The notes: generated from the letters alone by a model not told the origin. A stretch of 64,000 bases of DNA from Dactylococcopsis salina PCC 8305 (GCF_000317615.1 NC_019780.1:1-64000); one strand, 5' to 3'. Shown: positions 7,238-17,491, numbered from the stretch's first letter. Made by a program: numbers and translations.

Positions 7238-10159
7238 TTACTCTTTATATGCTTCCATTCCCACACAGGAACAGACTAAATTGCGATCGCCGTAAGCGTT
7301 ATCAATCCGCCCCACTGCGGGCCAGAATTTATAATCTCGCAACCATTGCGCTGGATACGCGGCTGTTTCACGGGAGTAGGAATGTTGCCAACCGTCCCCA
7401 ATTAGCATTTCATGGGTATGAGGGGCATTTTTCAAGGGATTATCCTCAGCATCTACCTCCCCAGACTCGATCGCGCGAATTTCCTCTCGAATCGCAATCA
7501 TCGCATCACAGAAGCGATCGAGTTCCTCTTTCGACTCACTTTCCGTCGGTTCAACCATCATGGTTCCCGCAACGGGCCAAGAAACCGTCGGCGCATGGAA
7601 ACCAAAATCCATCAACCGCTTCGCAATATCATCAACCCCGATGTTGGCGCTTTTCTTCACCAAACGCAGGTCAATAATACACTCATGGGCGACCAATCCA
7701 CTATTTCCCTTATACAACACGGGATAATGATCATCCAAACGATGGGCGATATAGTTGGCATTCAAAATCGCTACCTTACTCGCATGAGTCAGCCCTTTTG
7801 CACCCATCATGGCGATAAACATCCAAGAAATGGGTAAAATGCTAGGACTTCCCCAAGGCGCAGCGGAAACCGCACCGATCGCCTGTTCTCCCCCTGTTTC
7901 AATCACAGGATGACTGGGTAAAAACGGAACTAAATGTTCTCGCACACCGATCGGTCCCATCCCCGGACCACCGCCACCATGAGGGATACAGAAGGTTTTA
8001 TGTAAGTTCAAATGACAGACATCTGCGCCGTAATCACCTGGACGACATAATCCTACTTGCGCGTTCATATTCGCCCCATCGAGATAAACCTGTCCACCGT
8101 GTTGGTGAATCGTCTCGCAAATCGTTTGAATCTCTGTTTCAAATACCCCATGAGTCGAGGGATAAGTCACCATTAAAGCCCCAAGATTATCACTATATTT
8201 CTCTGCTTTTGCCCGTAACTCATCAAGGTCAATGTCTCCTCGTTCATTACAGGTAATGGGGACAACTTTCATCCCACACATTACCGCACTTGCTGGGTTA
8301 GTTCCGTGTGCTGATTCTGGAATTAAACAGATATTACGATGACTTTCTCCTCGCGTTTCGTGATACTGACGAATCACTAGGAGTCCTGTATATTCTCCCT
8401 GCGCTCCCGCGTTCGGTTGGAGAGAAATATCAGCAAAGCCAGTAATTTCAGACAGCCATTGTCGCAACTGGGTAAATAAAGTTTGATACCCTTGGGTTTG
8501 TGCTGTCGGTGCGAAAGGATGGATTTTTCCAAACTCTGACCAGGTTACAGGATACATTTCCGCCGCCGCATTCAGCTTCATCGTACATGACCCAAGCGGA
8601 ATCATGGATGTTGTCAAAGACAAATCTTTGCTTTGGAGATGATTTAGATAACGCACCAATTTCGTTTCCGAATGGTACTGGTTAAACACGGGTTCTGTCA
8701 GATAGTCACTGGTGCGAGTAAAGGCTTCTGGAAACTCAAAGGTTAATTCGGGGACTAATTCCTCTAAACGGAAGGGAAGTGTCTCTTTTCCTGAAAAAAC
8801 CTGTAACAGCGTCACGATTTCTGCGACGGTTGTCGTTTCGTCTAAGCTAATTCCCACTGCGCCATCAGCATAACGCCGCAAATTAATGTTCTGAGCTTCT
8901 GCTGCGTTGAGAATCTGTTGTTGATGCTCTGTTTCCACCTTCAACGTATCAAAATACGGCTCAGAGGAAATCGTATAACCGATCCGTTTTAACCCTTCTG
9001 CGAGGGTGACAGTCATGCGATGGACTTTTTCGGCGATACGTTTAATCCCATCCGGTCCATGATAAACCGCATAAGTGGAAGCAATAACAGCGAGTAACAC
9101 CTGCGCTGTGCAAATATTACTGGTGGCTCGATCGCGCCGAATGTGCTGCTCTCGTGTCTGTAACGCGAGGCGGAGCGCCGGCTTATCTTGAGTATCTTTG
9201 GAGACACCCACCAATCTTCCTGGCAGTTGGCGTTTATACTTCTCTTTCGTTGCAAAATAGGCAGCATGAGGTCCACCATACCCTAACGGTACCCCAAACC
9301 GTTGGGTAGAGCCAACCGCGATATCTGCTCCCCATTCTCCAGGCGGCGTTAATAACGCTAAACTTAGGGGATCAGCCGCCACTGTCACCAATGCTTTTTG
9401 TTCGTGGACTTTTTCCACAAACCCTCGATAATCACAGATTTTGCCTTCTGTGGTCGGATATTGCAGTAACGCACCAAAAATTGGTGTACTGAAATCAAAC
9501 TGTTGATGATCCCCAACGATAATCTCAACACCGAGGGGTTTCGCTCGGGTTTGCAAAAGCTCGATCGTCTGTGGGTGGCAGTTTTGGGAGACGAAAAACG
9601 CATTCGCTTTATTTTTAGCCACTCCCAAACTCATGCTCATCGCTTCAGCAGCTGCGGTTGCTTCATCCAACAGAGAAGAATTTGAGATTTCCAACCCTGT
9701 TAAATCACTAATCATGGTTTGAAAATTGAGCAACGCTTCTAAACGCCCTTGAGCAATTTCTGGCTGATAAGGCGTGTAAGCAGTGTACCAACCTGGATTT
9801 TCGAGGATATTCCGTTGAATTGCTGCCGGAGTGATACAGTCATAGTATCCCATGCCAATCAGAGAACGAAATACCTGATTTTGGGACGCGATCGATTTCA
9901 GTTGTTTTAACGCCTCATGTTCGCTTTTCGTTTCGGGAAGATTTAACCCTTTTTGGAAACGAATCGAACTGGGAACGGTCTCATCAATCAGCGCATCAAG
10001 AGAAGAAACTCCTAACTCTTTCAACATCTGATCAATTTCATTAGGGGTGGGATCAACGTGACGGTTCACAAATTGATCATCTAACCCTAACACCTCATCC
10101 ACTGGGGAACGAGATTTTTTTGTTGTCGTTTGTTTTGTTTTTGAATCTAAACTAACCAT
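7238..10159 (-). CDS. gcvP: Glycine dehydrogenase (decarboxylating), P-protein
   Basis: The PLP-dependent P-protein of the glycine cleavage system decarboxylates glycine and passes the aminomethyl group to the lipoyl arm of GcvH; in cyanobacteria it serves photorespiratory glycine turnover and one-carbon supply. The 973-residue length is that of the fused single-chain form. The PLP lysine is in [18 protein letters not shown] (about residue 720), and the N-terminal half contains the duplicated fold ([13 protein letters not shown] near residue 162). gcvH lies 99 bp upstream on the same strand, so the two are probably co-transcribed. gcvT is not in the window. A strong hairpin terminator follows. 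Confidence 0.98.
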   Translation of the reverse strand: MVSLDSKTKQTTTKKSRSPVDEVLGLDDQFVNRHVDPTPNEIDQMLKELGVSSLDALIDETVPSSIRFQKGLNLPETKSEHEALKQLKSIASQNQVFRSLIGMGYYDCITPAAIQRNILENPGWYTAYTPYQPEIAQGRLEALLNFQTMISDLTGLEISNSSLLDEATAAAEAMSMSLGVAKNKANAFFVSQNCHPQTIELLQTRAKPLGVEIIVGDHQQFDFSTPIFGALLQYPTTEGKICDYRGFVEKVHEQKALVTVAADPLSLALLTPPGEWGADIAVGSTQRFGVPLGYGGPHAAYFATKEKYKRQLPGRLVGVSKDTQDKPALRLALQTREQHIRRDRATSNICTAQVLLAVIASTYAVYHGPDGIKRIAEKVHRMTVTLAEGLKRIGYTISSEPYFDTLKVETEHQQQILNAAEAQNINLRRYADGAVGISLDETTTVAEIVTLLQVFSGKETLPFRLEELVPELTFEFPEAFTRTSDYLTEPVFNQYHSETKLVRYLNHLQSKDLSLTTSMIPLGSCTMKLNAAAEMYPVTWSEFGKIHPFAPTAQTQGYQTLFTQLRQWLSEITGFADISLQPNAGAQGEYTGLLVIRQYHETRGESHRNICLIPESAHGTNPASAVMCGMKVVPITCNERGDIDLDELRAKAEKYSDNLGALMVTYPSTHGVFETEIQTICETIHQHGGQVYLDGANMNAQVGLCRPGDYGADVCHLNLHKTFCIPHGGGGPGMGPIGVREHLVPFLPSHPVIETGGEQAIGAVSAAPWGSPSILPISWMFIAMMGAKGLTHASKVAILNANYIAHRLDDHYPVLYKGNSGLVAHECIIDLRLVKKSANIGVDDIAKRLMDFGFHAPTVSWPVAGTMMVEPTESESKEELDRFCDAMIAIREEIRAIESGEVDAEDNPLKNAPHTHEMLIGDGWQHSYSRETAAYPAQWLRDYKFWPAVGRIDNAYGDRNLVCSCVGMEAYKE

Positions 10160-10258
10160 AGAAAATGGGTGTATTTACTACACTAAAAAACTTAGCGAGT
10201 CCTCCTGTATCAATTTGTAACAAATTTGGCGAGAGAAATGAATTCTTCTCCCCTGTTC

Positions 10259-10648
10259 TTATTCTCCCTCTACTTTTGCCCGATATTCATCTGCCGAAAG
10301 CGCCTCATTTGCTTCATCGGGGTTACTGAGTTTGATTTTTAGCAACCAGCCAGCCCCATAAGGGTCCTCTACAATCGTTTCTGGGGCATCAACTACCGTG
10401 CTATTCTGTTCGATAACTGTTCCTGAAACTGGCGCATACATATCTTCTACTGCTTTCACCGATTCCACTGTGCCAAAAGTTTCGCCCTTTTCTAGGGTGT
10501 CATCCACATCGGGAAGTTCTACAAAGACAATATCACCCAACTGATCCACCGCAAACGCACTAATTCCAATCGTTGCGGTTTCTCCTTCTACACGAACATA
10601 TTCATGGGAATCAAGGTATTTCAAATCGCTAGGATATTCGAGAGCCAT
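10259..10648 (-). CDS. gcvH: Glycine cleavage system H protein
   Basis: GcvH carries a lipoyl group that shuttles the aminomethyl intermediate between the P, T and L proteins. The 129-residue product has the lipoylation site at Lys65 in [15 protein letters not shown] and the conserved [15 protein letters not shown] start. It is the first gene of the gcvH-gcvP pair on the minus strand. Confidence 0.97.
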   Translation of the reverse strand: MALEYPSDLKYLDSHEYVRVEGETATIGISAFAVDQLGDIVFVELPDVDDTLEKGETFGTVESVKAVEDMYAPVSGTVIEQNSTVVDAPETIVEDPYGAGWLLKIKLSNPDEANEALSADEYRAKVEGE

Positions 10649-10772
10649 AGCCTTTCCTTACTACAATAGACATTAACAGTAGGGAGTTATCATAACCCTA
10701 CCCTGCTTAGTTTACAACGTCATTGACCTGAACATTTAAAAATTGGTTTATCGTCCGTGACTCGTGATTCAA

Positions 10773-10811
10773 AGAACAAATAACGAATAACGAATAACAA
10801 ATAACAAAAAT
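10773..10811 (+). repeat. Nonamer tandem repeat abutting the yebC start codon
   Basis: Four to five copies of AACGAATA/AACAAATA-type units run directly into the ATG of the next gene. The same nonamer (as TTCGTTATT on the other strand) occurs at 17101, 25435, 33440, 43808, 44008 and 49965. Confidence 0.85.
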
Positions 10812-11573
10812 ATGGCTGGACATAGTAAGTGGGCAAATATTAAGCGACAAAAAGCACGAGTTGATGCGAAAAAAGGGAAAACATTTACACAACTTTCTCG
10901 CGCAATTATTGTCGCCGCACGCAATGGCGGACCCGATCCCGAAGCGAATTTTCAATTGAGAACTGCGATCGAAAAAGCCAAAGCTGCCAGTATTCCCAAT
11001 GATAATATTGACCGCGCGATCGCAAAAGGAGCGGGAACTTATGATAGTGATGAAGCACAATTAGAGTCCATTCGTTACGAAGGTTATGGACCGGGTGGAG
11101 TTGCCGTTTTAATTGAAGCACTAACAGATAATCGGAATCGTACCGCCGCTGATTTACGATCGGCATTTTCTAAAAATGGCGGCAATTTAGGAGAAACGGG
11201 TTGCGTTAGTTGGATGTTTGAACAAAAAGGAGTGGTAATTTTAGAAGGAGAAATTAATGAAGAAGAATTGTTAGAAATTTCTGCTGATGCGGGTGCCGAA
11301 AGTTATGAAATGAATGATGATCCAGGTGCGGAAGTGTTTACAGAAGCGACTGATTTAGAACAGTTGAATCGCACTTTAATCGAGGCTAGATTCCCTGTAA
11401 AAGAAGCAGAATTACGCTGGCTTGCTAATAATTATGTGGAAGTGACTGATCCTGATCAAGCGCGATCGTTGCTGAAATTAATGGATGCTTTAGAAAGTCT
11501 TGATGATGTGCAAAATGTCACCGCTAATTTCGAGATGGCGGAGGAATTAATGTTTGAAAGTAGTCGATCTTAA
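10812..11573 (+). CDS. YebC/PmpR family protein (TACO1-like)
   Basis: A 253-residue protein with the family start [23 protein letters not shown] and the conserved [28 protein letters not shown] and [16 protein letters not shown] segments. Members bind DNA and act as regulators in some bacteria; newer work links the family to relief of ribosome stalling on proline-rich sequences. No Shine-Dalgarno sequence is visible; instead an AAC(G/A)AATA tandem repeat occupies the leader up to the start codon. It stands alone between gcvH (divergent) and a repeat. Confidence 0.95.
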   Translation: MAGHSKWANIKRQKARVDAKKGKTFTQLSRAIIVAARNGGPDPEANFQLRTAIEKAKAASIPNDNIDRAIAKGAGTYDSDEAQLESIRYEGYGPGGVAVLIEALTDNRNRTAADLRSAFSKNGGNLGETGCVSWMFEQKGVVILEGEINEEELLEISADAGAESYEMNDDPGAEVFTEATDLEQLNRTLIEARFPVKEAELRWLANNYVEVTDPDQARSLLKLMDALESLDDVQNVTANFEMAEELMFESSRS

Positions 11574-11576
11574 TTT

Positions 11577-11664
11577 AGTTCGCTTAATCAATAATAAAAA
11601 GTAGGTTGGGTGTAGCCAAGCGAAACCCAACACCGATTATAAGCAATTACTGAACCTAATATTA
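11577..11664 (+). repeat. MITE-like repeat (family A), short-core copy
   Basis: TTAGTTCGCTTAATCAATAA at the left, then TAGGTTGGGTG, a short loop, GCGAAACCCAACACC, ATTATAAGCAATTAC and TGAACCTAATATTA at the right. It lacks the GAGACGTTCC core. It ends 31 bp before the methyltransferase start. Confidence 0.8.
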
Positions 11665-11695
11665 GGGGGCATTATAATTAATCATTTCTATCAAA

Positions 11696-12841
11696 ATGAA
11701 AGAACAATATTTAATCAAAACAGTAAAAGAAGCGAAAGCAATCAGTAACGAATTTCTAAAAACCATTGAACTGGAAAATGTAATTACTTATGGCTTACCT
11801 GAAATTGACGATCGTTACCATATTTGGCGAGTGCCACTTAAAAGTAATGAGAAAACGATCGGCGAAATTGTAATTGATGCCAAGACCAGTTTAATTAATG
11901 AACAAAAAACCACATCTAAAGAAGTTTTAGAAGAAAGAATGGGAGGTCGAAAATCAGAAATTAAAGCTAAAAAAAACAAGTCCAATTTACCAAAAATTTC
12001 TCCGCTCTGTAATACTGTAGGGATGGGTGATTCAGAAGAACTTTTGCAAGAGACTCCATCCGAATCAGTGGATTTAGTTTTTACCTCACCGCCCTATTTT
12101 AACGCCAGACCCGAATATGCTGATTATATTGAGTATGAAGAATATCTTCTAAAGATGAAAAAAATCATACATCAATGTTACCGAGTCTTAAATGAAGGTC
12201 GTTTTTTTGTAATTAATATTGCTCCCGTTTTAATGAGAAGAGCAAGCCGAAATGAATCCTCAAAAAGAATTGCAGTTCCCTTTGATTTTCATCGTCTATT
12301 TATGGAAGAAGACTTTGAATTTATTGATGATATTATCTGGCAAAAACCAGAAGGAGCAGGTTGGGCGACAGGAAGAGGGCGACGGTTTGCCGCCGATAGA
12401 AACCCCCTACAATATAAACCCGTTCCTGTGACAGAATATGTTTTAGTTTATCGTAAAAAAACGCCCAGACTCATTGATTGGAATATTCGTAAACATCCCG
12501 ATGAAGACTTAGTTAAACAATCAAAAATAGAAGGAGAATATGAAGTTACAAATATCTGGGAAATTCATCCTGCTCATTCTAAAAAGCATCCAGCAATTTT
12601 TCCAGAGGAACTGGCAACAAAAGTGATTAAGTATTATAGTTTTATTAATGATGTGGTTTTAGACCCCTTTGCAGGAATTGGAACCACCGCAAAAGCAGCT
12701 TATAAAAATCAGAGACGATTTGTTATGTATGAACTAAATCAGGAATACATAGATAGTTTTAAATCGGACTTATCAAGTTGGTTTGTAGATGATTACGAAA
12801 GCATTAATTGGATGAACCCTGTAATGTTTGCGTCGGGTTAA
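11696..12841 (+). CDS. DNA methyltransferase of the N4-cytosine/N6-adenine class, no visible nuclease partner
   Basis: A 381-residue beta-class amino-methyltransferase. Catalytic motif IV TSPPYFN is near residue 130 ([15 protein letters not shown]) and comes before the SAM-binding motif [13 protein letters not shown] near residue 322, which is the beta-class order. The N-terminal 100 residues are unlike the catalytic fold and may bind DNA (inference). Flanking genes are YebC and TnpB, and no endonuclease is adjacent, so it is an orphan methylase or the survivor of a restriction system. TSPPY is compatible with N4-cytosine or N6-adenine methylation; the target cannot be read from the sequence. 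Confidence 0.9.
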   Translation: MKEQYLIKTVKEAKAISNEFLKTIELENVITYGLPEIDDRYHIWRVPLKSNEKTIGEIVIDAKTSLINEQKTTSKEVLEERMGGRKSEIKAKKNKSNLPKISPLCNTVGMGDSEELLQETPSESVDLVFTSPPYFNARPEYADYIEYEEYLLKMKKIIHQCYRVLNEGRFFVINIAPVLMRRASRNESSKRIAVPFDFHRLFMEEDFEFIDDIIWQKPEGAGWATGRGRRFAADRNPLQYKPVPVTEYVLVYRKKTPRLIDWNIRKHPDEDLVKQSKIEGEYEVTNIWEIHPAHSKKHPAIFPEELATKVIKYYSFINDVVLDPFAGIGTTAKAAYKNQRRFVMYELNQEYIDSFKSDLSSWFVDDYESINWMNPVMFASG

Positions 12842-12990
12842 TTAAATCGGTGTTGGGTTACATTTCATTTCGCCTAACCTACAGTTTGCTGTTGCATTAA
12901 GATAAAATTGCCTTAGATATAAGTTTAAGGAACATCCTCGCTAATTCGGAACGTCTGGAAGCATCAGCGAGAAAATTTAACTGAGTGTGA
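12842..12990. other. Intergenic region with decayed family-A repeat
   Basis: Contains GGTGTTGGGTTACATTTC and GCCTAACCTAC (about 12848-12888), a decayed GTTGGGT/ACCCAAC element. The rest (CGCT at 12939 to AGCG at 12969) may fold but is unassigned. It separates the methyltransferase from the TnpB element. Confidence 0.5.
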
Positions 12991-13100
12991 GCGAGAAGTC
13001 CCCAATTGAGCGCGAAGCGAATTGGGGTGAAGCGCGAACTTAGAACACAAACCAGTAAATTTGTGCTAAAATTTATTTATCATCAAAAGTTTTATTGACC

Positions 13101-14360
13101 ATGTTGAGAGCGACCAAAGTTAGAATCTATCCTACAAAAGAGCAAGAACAGCACTTAGCCAAGAGCTTTGGGTGTTATCGCTTTTTGTGGAATTACTCGC
13201 TCAACTTGACTAATGAAACTTATAAAGCAACGGGAAAAGGTCTAAACCGATTCGCTATTCAGAAAGAGATTAAAAAACTGAAACAAGAATACGAATGGCT
13301 TAAAGAACCTTATTCCCAATGCTTACAGTTAGTGGCTCTCAACCTGTCTCGTGCTTTTATCAACTTTTTTGAAGGACGAGCTTCTTTCCCTAACTTCAAG
13401 GCTAAACATCGTAAACAATCAATCACTTATCCTCAAAATGTTTCTTTAGTTGATAATGGTCTAAAGTTCCCAAAAATGGGAGTTGTTTACGTCAAAATTC
13501 ATAAAGAAATTGAAGGAACAATTAAAAGTGTTACAGTGTCTCTAAATTGTCAGGGTCATTATTATGCTTCAATTTTGACGGAAGACGGGAAAGAGATTCC
13601 TGAACAATCTGGTGAAGGGAAAGCTATTGGTATTGACCTAGGAATCAATCATTTTGCGATTACCAGTGATGGTTCTAAATTCGAGAATCCAAAGTGGTTG
13701 AATAAACACGAGAAAAACCTTAAAGCCAAACAAAAACGTTTATCTAGAAGACAGAAAGGCTCTAGCAATCGGAACAAGACTCGGAAACAAGTCGCTAGAG
13801 TTCATAAAAAGATTGCTGATTGTCGGTTAGATTTTCATCACAAGCTATCACGCAGGATAGTCTCCGAAAACCAAGTTATTTGTGTCGAGAATCTAGCAGT
13901 CAAAAACATGGTCAAAAATCACAACCTAGCTAAAGCAATTAGTCAGGTAGGTTGGGGTCAATTTTGTACGATGTTGAAATACAAAGCGGAATGGGAAGGA
14001 AAAGTGTATCAAGAAATTGACCGTTTCTTCCCTAGCTCTAAGACTTGTCATGTATGTCTAAATCAAGTAAGAAGCCTGACCCTTGATGTAAGGAATTGGC
14101 AGTGTGAAAAATGTCAAACTAACCACGATAGAGACATAAACGCTGCCAAGAATATAAAAGATGAAGGACTGCGAATTTTGCGAGTGCGTAATTCTGGGGT
14201 TTCCCCAGAATGTAAGACGCACTCAAGACAGACCTCTGGAACGGGGGTTACCGCCTCTCGCCTAGATGTTAGTCGAGATAGTAGAGGTCGTAAGACTTCT
14301 ACTGTGTCGCATTCTATTGGGGAGGAAGCGCAAAGCTCAGTCGAAGACGGCTTTGCGTAG
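13101..14360 (+). CDS. tnpB: TnpB, RNA-guided endonuclease of an IS200/IS605-family element
   Basis: TnpB is the transposon-encoded ancestor of Cas12; it cuts DNA matching the end of an omega RNA made from the element's right end. Positions are numbered from a TTG two codons upstream. The RuvC acidic residues are all present: Asp181 in GIDLGINHFA, Glu265 in CVENLAVKNM, and Asp345/347 in HDRDINAAKN. A zinc ribbon uses Cys318, Cys321, Cys337 and Cys340. The start is taken as ATG at 13101 (MLRATKVRIYPT), the usual family beginning. From about residue 363 the frame reads into the right-end/omega-RNA region, giving a nonconserved tail. The gene appears intact. Confidence 0.93.
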   Translation: MLRATKVRIYPTKEQEQHLAKSFGCYRFLWNYSLNLTNETYKATGKGLNRFAIQKEIKKLKQEYEWLKEPYSQCLQLVALNLSRAFINFFEGRASFPNFKAKHRKQSITYPQNVSLVDNGLKFPKMGVVYVKIHKEIEGTIKSVTVSLNCQGHYYASILTEDGKEIPEQSGEGKAIGIDLGINHFAITSDGSKFENPKWLNKHEKNLKAKQKRLSRRQKGSSNRNKTRKQVARVHKKIADCRLDFHHKLSRRIVSENQVICVENLAVKNMVKNHNLAKAISQVGWGQFCTMLKYKAEWEGKVYQEIDRFFPSSKTCHVCLNQVRSLTLDVRNWQCEKCQTNHDRDINAAKNIKDEGLRILRVRNSGVSPECKTHSRQTSGTGVTASRLDVSRDSRGRKTSTVSHSIGEEAQSSVEDGFA

Positions 14361-14362
14361 TT
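14180..14362 (+). ncRNA. Predicted omega RNA (reRNA) overlapping the 3' end of tnpB
   Basis: In characterised TnpB systems the guide RNA scaffold spans the 3' end of tnpB and the right end of the element. Here coding conservation stops at about 14175 and the sequence becomes hairpin-rich: TTCTGGGG/CCCCAGAA at 14191-14208, and the perfect 8-bp CGCAAAGC/GCTTTGCG at 14329-14357. The guide would start just after about 14362. The prediction is from family knowledge and folding by eye. Confidence 0.5.
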
Positions 14363-14401
14363 CACGCCTAAGTTGTAACGTAATCATCTATTCGTAAAAC
14401 C

Positions 14402-14797
14402 ATGTCTAACAACGAAACTCTTACTTTTCCATCCTCAATTCAGTTTTCCTCCGCTACTGAAACCGAATCTCGTCCCTGGGGATCATTTAGTACCTTAGAA
14501 GAGGGAATTGGGTACAAAATCAAACGCATTGAAGTTAAACCAGGACATCGGCTGAGTTTACAAATGCACCATCATCGTAGCGAACATTGGATTGTTGTTT
14601 CTGGGACAGCTAAGGTTGTTTGTGGAGAGAAAGAAGAGATTTTAACCTCGAATCAATCCACTTATGTTCCTCAGTGTACCGCTCATCGTCTGGAAAATCC
14701 TGGGGTGATTAATTTGGTGTTGATTGAAGTGCAAAACGGAGAATATCTAGGCGAAGATGATATCATTCGGTTTCAGGATGATTACGCTCGTCAATAA
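14402..14797 (+). CDS. Mannose-6-phosphate isomerase type II-like cupin
   Basis: The 131-residue protein is a single cupin with RPWGSFSTLEEG near residue 25, the metal-binding KPGHRLSLQMHHHRSEHWIVVSG split motif near 48-68, and the second cupin motif YVPQCTAHRLENPG near 91-105. These match the C-terminal isomerase domain of type II (bifunctional GMP) phosphomannose isomerases, here as a stand-alone domain. It probably interconverts mannose-6-P and fructose-6-P for glycan synthesis. The next gene starts 6 bp downstream, so they may be co-transcribed. Confidence 0.88.
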   Translation: MSNNETLTFPSSIQFSSATETESRPWGSFSTLEEGIGYKIKRIEVKPGHRLSLQMHHHRSEHWIVVSGTAKVVCGEKEEILTSNQSTYVPQCTAHRLENPGVINLVLIEVQNGEYLGEDDIIRFQDDYARQ

Positions 14798-14803
14798 AGG
14801 ATA

Positions 14804-15130
14804 ATGATTCAAATTAGTGCAGCAGCCCAACAAGAGATTAAACGGATTCAGAGAACCCGTCAAAAATCGGATAGCTATCTTCGTCTCGGTGTGGAAGAAG
14901 GTGGCTGTTCTGGGCTTTACTATACTTTAAACTGGGAAGAAGAGATCAAAAGCACCGATCGAGTTTATCCCCAAACCGATTTCTCTATAATCATTGATGA
15001 GAAAAGTCTTCCCTATCTCCACCAACTCGCCTTAGACTATACCGAAGACTTGATGGGAGGTGGCTTTCGTTTCAAGAATCCTCAAGCGATTAATCCCTGT
15101 AGTTGCGGGCTTTCCTTTGCCATCGGTTAA
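14804..15130 (+). CDS. HesB/IscA/SufA-family iron-sulfur carrier protein
   Basis: A 108-residue A-type carrier that accepts Fe-S clusters or iron and hands clusters to apoproteins. The three conserved cysteines are visible: one in EEGGCSGLYY (about residue 31) and two in the C-terminal NPCSCGLSF (about residues 98 and 100). The start ISAAAQQEIKRIQ is typical of the cyanobacterial IscA/HesB-type subgroup. Confidence 0.93.
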   Translation: MIQISAAAQQEIKRIQRTRQKSDSYLRLGVEEGGCSGLYYTLNWEEEIKSTDRVYPQTDFSIIIDEKSLPYLHQLALDYTEDLMGGGFRFKNPQAINPCSCGLSFAIG

Positions 15131-15222
15131 CGAATTAACATTACCACTGACAACTGTGGCGTTTATAATTGGGGCAGTTCAATTAATTGAACTGCAATCA
15201 TTGGATCGTCTTCTCATCAATT

Positions 15223-17097
15223 ATGACTAATCATCCTATTCCTTCTCAACCTCAATCACCGCAAACAGGTAACAGAGTAGAAACGACGGTGGCTGCGACG
15301 ACTTGGCAGAAAATTTCTAAACTATTCGGTTGGCAGTTTTGGACGGCGGTAGTGATGGTGAGTTTCAGCGCCACTGGTTATGTCGCAACTTCTACGTTAT
15401 TAAGCCTCAATACTCCTGAAGGGTGTGAATCAGTCTATTGGCCCCTCGCTTCGGGTTCAAGACGATTATACTGCGCTCAGGTGGAAGCAAAGGAAGGGGA
15501 TACGGATAGTTATCTCGCTGCCATTAATTTAGTCTCAGACTTACCCAAAGATCATCCCTTGCGTCAGGAAATTAATAAAAATATTAAGGTATGGTCGGAG
15601 CAAGTCTTAGTTTTAGGAGAAAGACAGTTTCAAGCGGGAAATTTAGAAGCTGCCATGGCAATTGCGAAAAAGATTCCTTCGGGAGTGGCAGCAAAAGCAG
15701 TGGTTGATGAGAAAGTCAAGCGTTGGCGTGAGATTTGGCAACAAGGAGAAGCGATCGAGCAAGATGTGGAGGCGCAATTAAATCAAGCCGCCTGGAATCA
15801 AGCGTTTAAGGAAGCAGGAAGATTAGTTGATCTGGAAAATGACTATCTGGCCAACCGCCGTTATACCGAGTTAATGGCGAAAATACAAGAAGCAAAAGTA
15901 GAAGGGGCGGTTTTAGATGAAGCGCGTGATGCGTTCGATCGAGGCGGTGTGGAAGATTTGTTAACCGCGATCGAAAAAGCAGAATCCATTGAAGAAAGTA
16001 GTTACTCCTACCGAGCCGCACAAAATCTAATTACAAAGGTAGGAGAAACCCTAATGAGGAAAGCTCAAGAAAACTTAGACCAAAGAAAATGGAATACAGT
16101 TTTAGATATAGCGCAAGCAATTCCAGAGAGCTTAAACTTACAAGCAGAAGTGCGCGATCTTAGAGCGATTTCTCTAGCAGGGTTACAAGCGCAACAAGGA
16201 ACAGTCTCAGGGTTACAAGAAGCGATTTCCCAAGCGCAACAATTAGAAGAAGAACGTCCTCTTTATTCTAAAGCACAGGCTCTCATCGATCGGTGGGATC
16301 AGGAAATTGAGGATGTAAAAGTAATTACAGCAGCCAAACAATACGCAAACGGCGGGAGAATTTCTGACTTGAGAGCGGGAATGGTAAAAGCAGAAGAAGT
16401 GCCAAGGGGAAATCCTCGTTATCAGGAAGCAAGACAGTTAATTAGCCAGTGGAATCGCAGAATCCAAATCATTGAGGATCGCCCGATTATCAACCGCGCT
16501 GTGAATCTAGCAAGAGGGAGCAGCATTCGCTCCTATCAAGCGGCGATCGCGATCGCCAGTGAAATCTCCTCTAACCGCGCTCTTTATCGAGAAGCACAAA
16601 GAAAAATTGCCAGTTGGCAAAATCAAATCGAACGCATTGAAGATAGACCAATTTTATCAGAAGCGAGTAACTTAGCGAGTCAAGGTCGCTTAGAAAGCGC
16701 GATCGAAACCGCACAACAAATTAGTTCTAACCGCGCTCTTTATCGAGAAGCACAAAACAATATTCGTCGTTGGCGTAGTGAACTCAATGCTAGAAATAGC
16801 ATTCAAGAAGCCTCAAACCTCGCCGAAGCTGGAACTTTAGAAGCTCTTAGCCAAGCCATTCAAACCATCACCCCAGCCCAAAATTCCAGTAACTACAGTT
16901 ACCGCGCCGAACGTTTAGTCAACCGTTGGAGTAAGCAAATTTACGCGATCGCCCTCCGACAAGCCGATCAAAACGACTTACAAACCGCCATCAACATCGC
17001 TCAACGGATTCCCTCTCAAAGCAGCGTTTATAGAGAAGTGAGAGCAAAAATCAGAAATTGGCAACAAGAGTTAACCGTCAACCTCGAAGAAGAATAA
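15223..17097 (+). CDS. Large cyanobacterial membrane protein with helical-hairpin repeats, function unknown
   Basis: The ATG at 15223 is preferred over an in-frame TTG at 15187. The 624-residue product has a disordered start, one transmembrane segment at about residues 40-60 (WTAVVMVSFSATGYVATSTLL), and then a long charged helical region. At least three degenerate units of about 60 residues can be seen from about residue 400 onward, each ending in an (A/V)YREAxxKIxxWxxxI-type motif (for example SSNRALYREAQ twice, SQSSVYREVR once) and preceded by IEDRPIxxxA. The pattern is that of a TPR-like alpha-solenoid, probably exposed outside the cytoplasm. I do not recognise a function. Confidence 0.8.
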   Translation: MTNHPIPSQPQSPQTGNRVETTVAATTWQKISKLFGWQFWTAVVMVSFSATGYVATSTLLSLNTPEGCESVYWPLASGSRRLYCAQVEAKEGDTDSYLAAINLVSDLPKDHPLRQEINKNIKVWSEQVLVLGERQFQAGNLEAAMAIAKKIPSGVAAKAVVDEKVKRWREIWQQGEAIEQDVEAQLNQAAWNQAFKEAGRLVDLENDYLANRRYTELMAKIQEAKVEGAVLDEARDAFDRGGVEDLLTAIEKAESIEESSYSYRAAQNLITKVGETLMRKAQENLDQRKWNTVLDIAQAIPESLNLQAEVRDLRAISLAGLQAQQGTVSGLQEAISQAQQLEEERPLYSKAQALIDRWDQEIEDVKVITAAKQYANGGRISDLRAGMVKAEEVPRGNPRYQEARQLISQWNRRIQIIEDRPIINRAVNLARGSSIRSYQAAIAIASEISSNRALYREAQRKIASWQNQIERIEDRPILSEASNLASQGRLESAIETAQQISSNRALYREAQNNIRRWRSELNARNSIQEASNLAEAGTLEALSQAIQTITPAQNSSNYSYRAERLVNRWSKQIYAIALRQADQNDLQTAINIAQRIPSQSSVYREVRAKIRNWQQELTVNLEEE

Positions 17098-17100
17098 ACC

Positions 17101-17464
17101 GTTATTCGTTATTCGTTATTTGTTATTTGTTATTCGTTATTCGTTATCCTTCGACAGAGAAGTAGGTTGGGTGAAGAGAAGCGAAACCCAACATCAGAGA
17201 AGTAGGTTGGGTGGAGATAAGCGAAACCCAACATCAGAGAAGTAGGTTGGGTGGAGATAAGCGAAACCCAACATCAGAGAAGTAGGTTGGGTGGAGAGAA
17301 GCGAAACCCAACATCAGAGAAGTAGGTTGGGTGGAGAGAAGCGAAACCCAACATAAATTAGTCATTGGTCATTGGTCATTGGTCATTGGAAAACAAAGAA
17401 CAAAGGACAAAAAAGTAGATTGGGTAGAGACGTTCCATGGCACGTCTCCACGCGAAATCCAACA
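17101..17464 (+). repeat. Repeat cluster: nonamer array, five 40-bp units, heptad array, family-A core
   Basis: First comes a TTCGTTATT array (17101-17148). Five tandem 40-bp units then start at 17161, 17201, 17241, 17281 and 17321, each a TAGGTTGGGT / GCGAAACCCAACAT hairpin with AGAGA linkers. A short array of TCATTGG units follows (17362-17391). Last is one copy with the GAGACGTTCC-type core (17417-17464, one mismatch in the palindrome). There are no unique spacers, so it is not a CRISPR. It lies between two convergent genes. Confidence 0.9.
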
Positions 17465-17491
17465 TAAGCGGATGTTTATTCTCATCAACGA

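Larger units (their letters stand above)
12991..14366 (+). mobile_element. IS200/IS605-type element carrying only tnpB (IS1341-like)
   Basis: Elements of this superfamily end in subterminal hairpins rather than inverted repeats. Two 8-bp perfect hairpins bracket the gene: CCCCAATT/AATTGGGG at 13000-13027 on the left and CGCAAAGC/GCTTTGCG at 14329-14357 on the right. No TnpA (Y1 transposase) is present, so movement would need a transposase in trans. The exact ends are estimates; the left boundary is the less certain. Confidence 0.6.

Noticed and set aside
7249-7837. Plus-strand ORFs opposite gcvP
   Set aside because: They are antisense to a highly conserved coding sequence and have no ribosome sites or recognised domains.
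10160-10258. Glycine riboswitch between gcvH and gcvP
   Set aside because: The spacer is only 99 bp and no tandem aptamer pattern was visible.
17161-17353. CRISPR-like array of five 40-bp repeats
   Set aside because: The entire 40-bp period is repeated; there are no unique spacers, and no cas genes are present.
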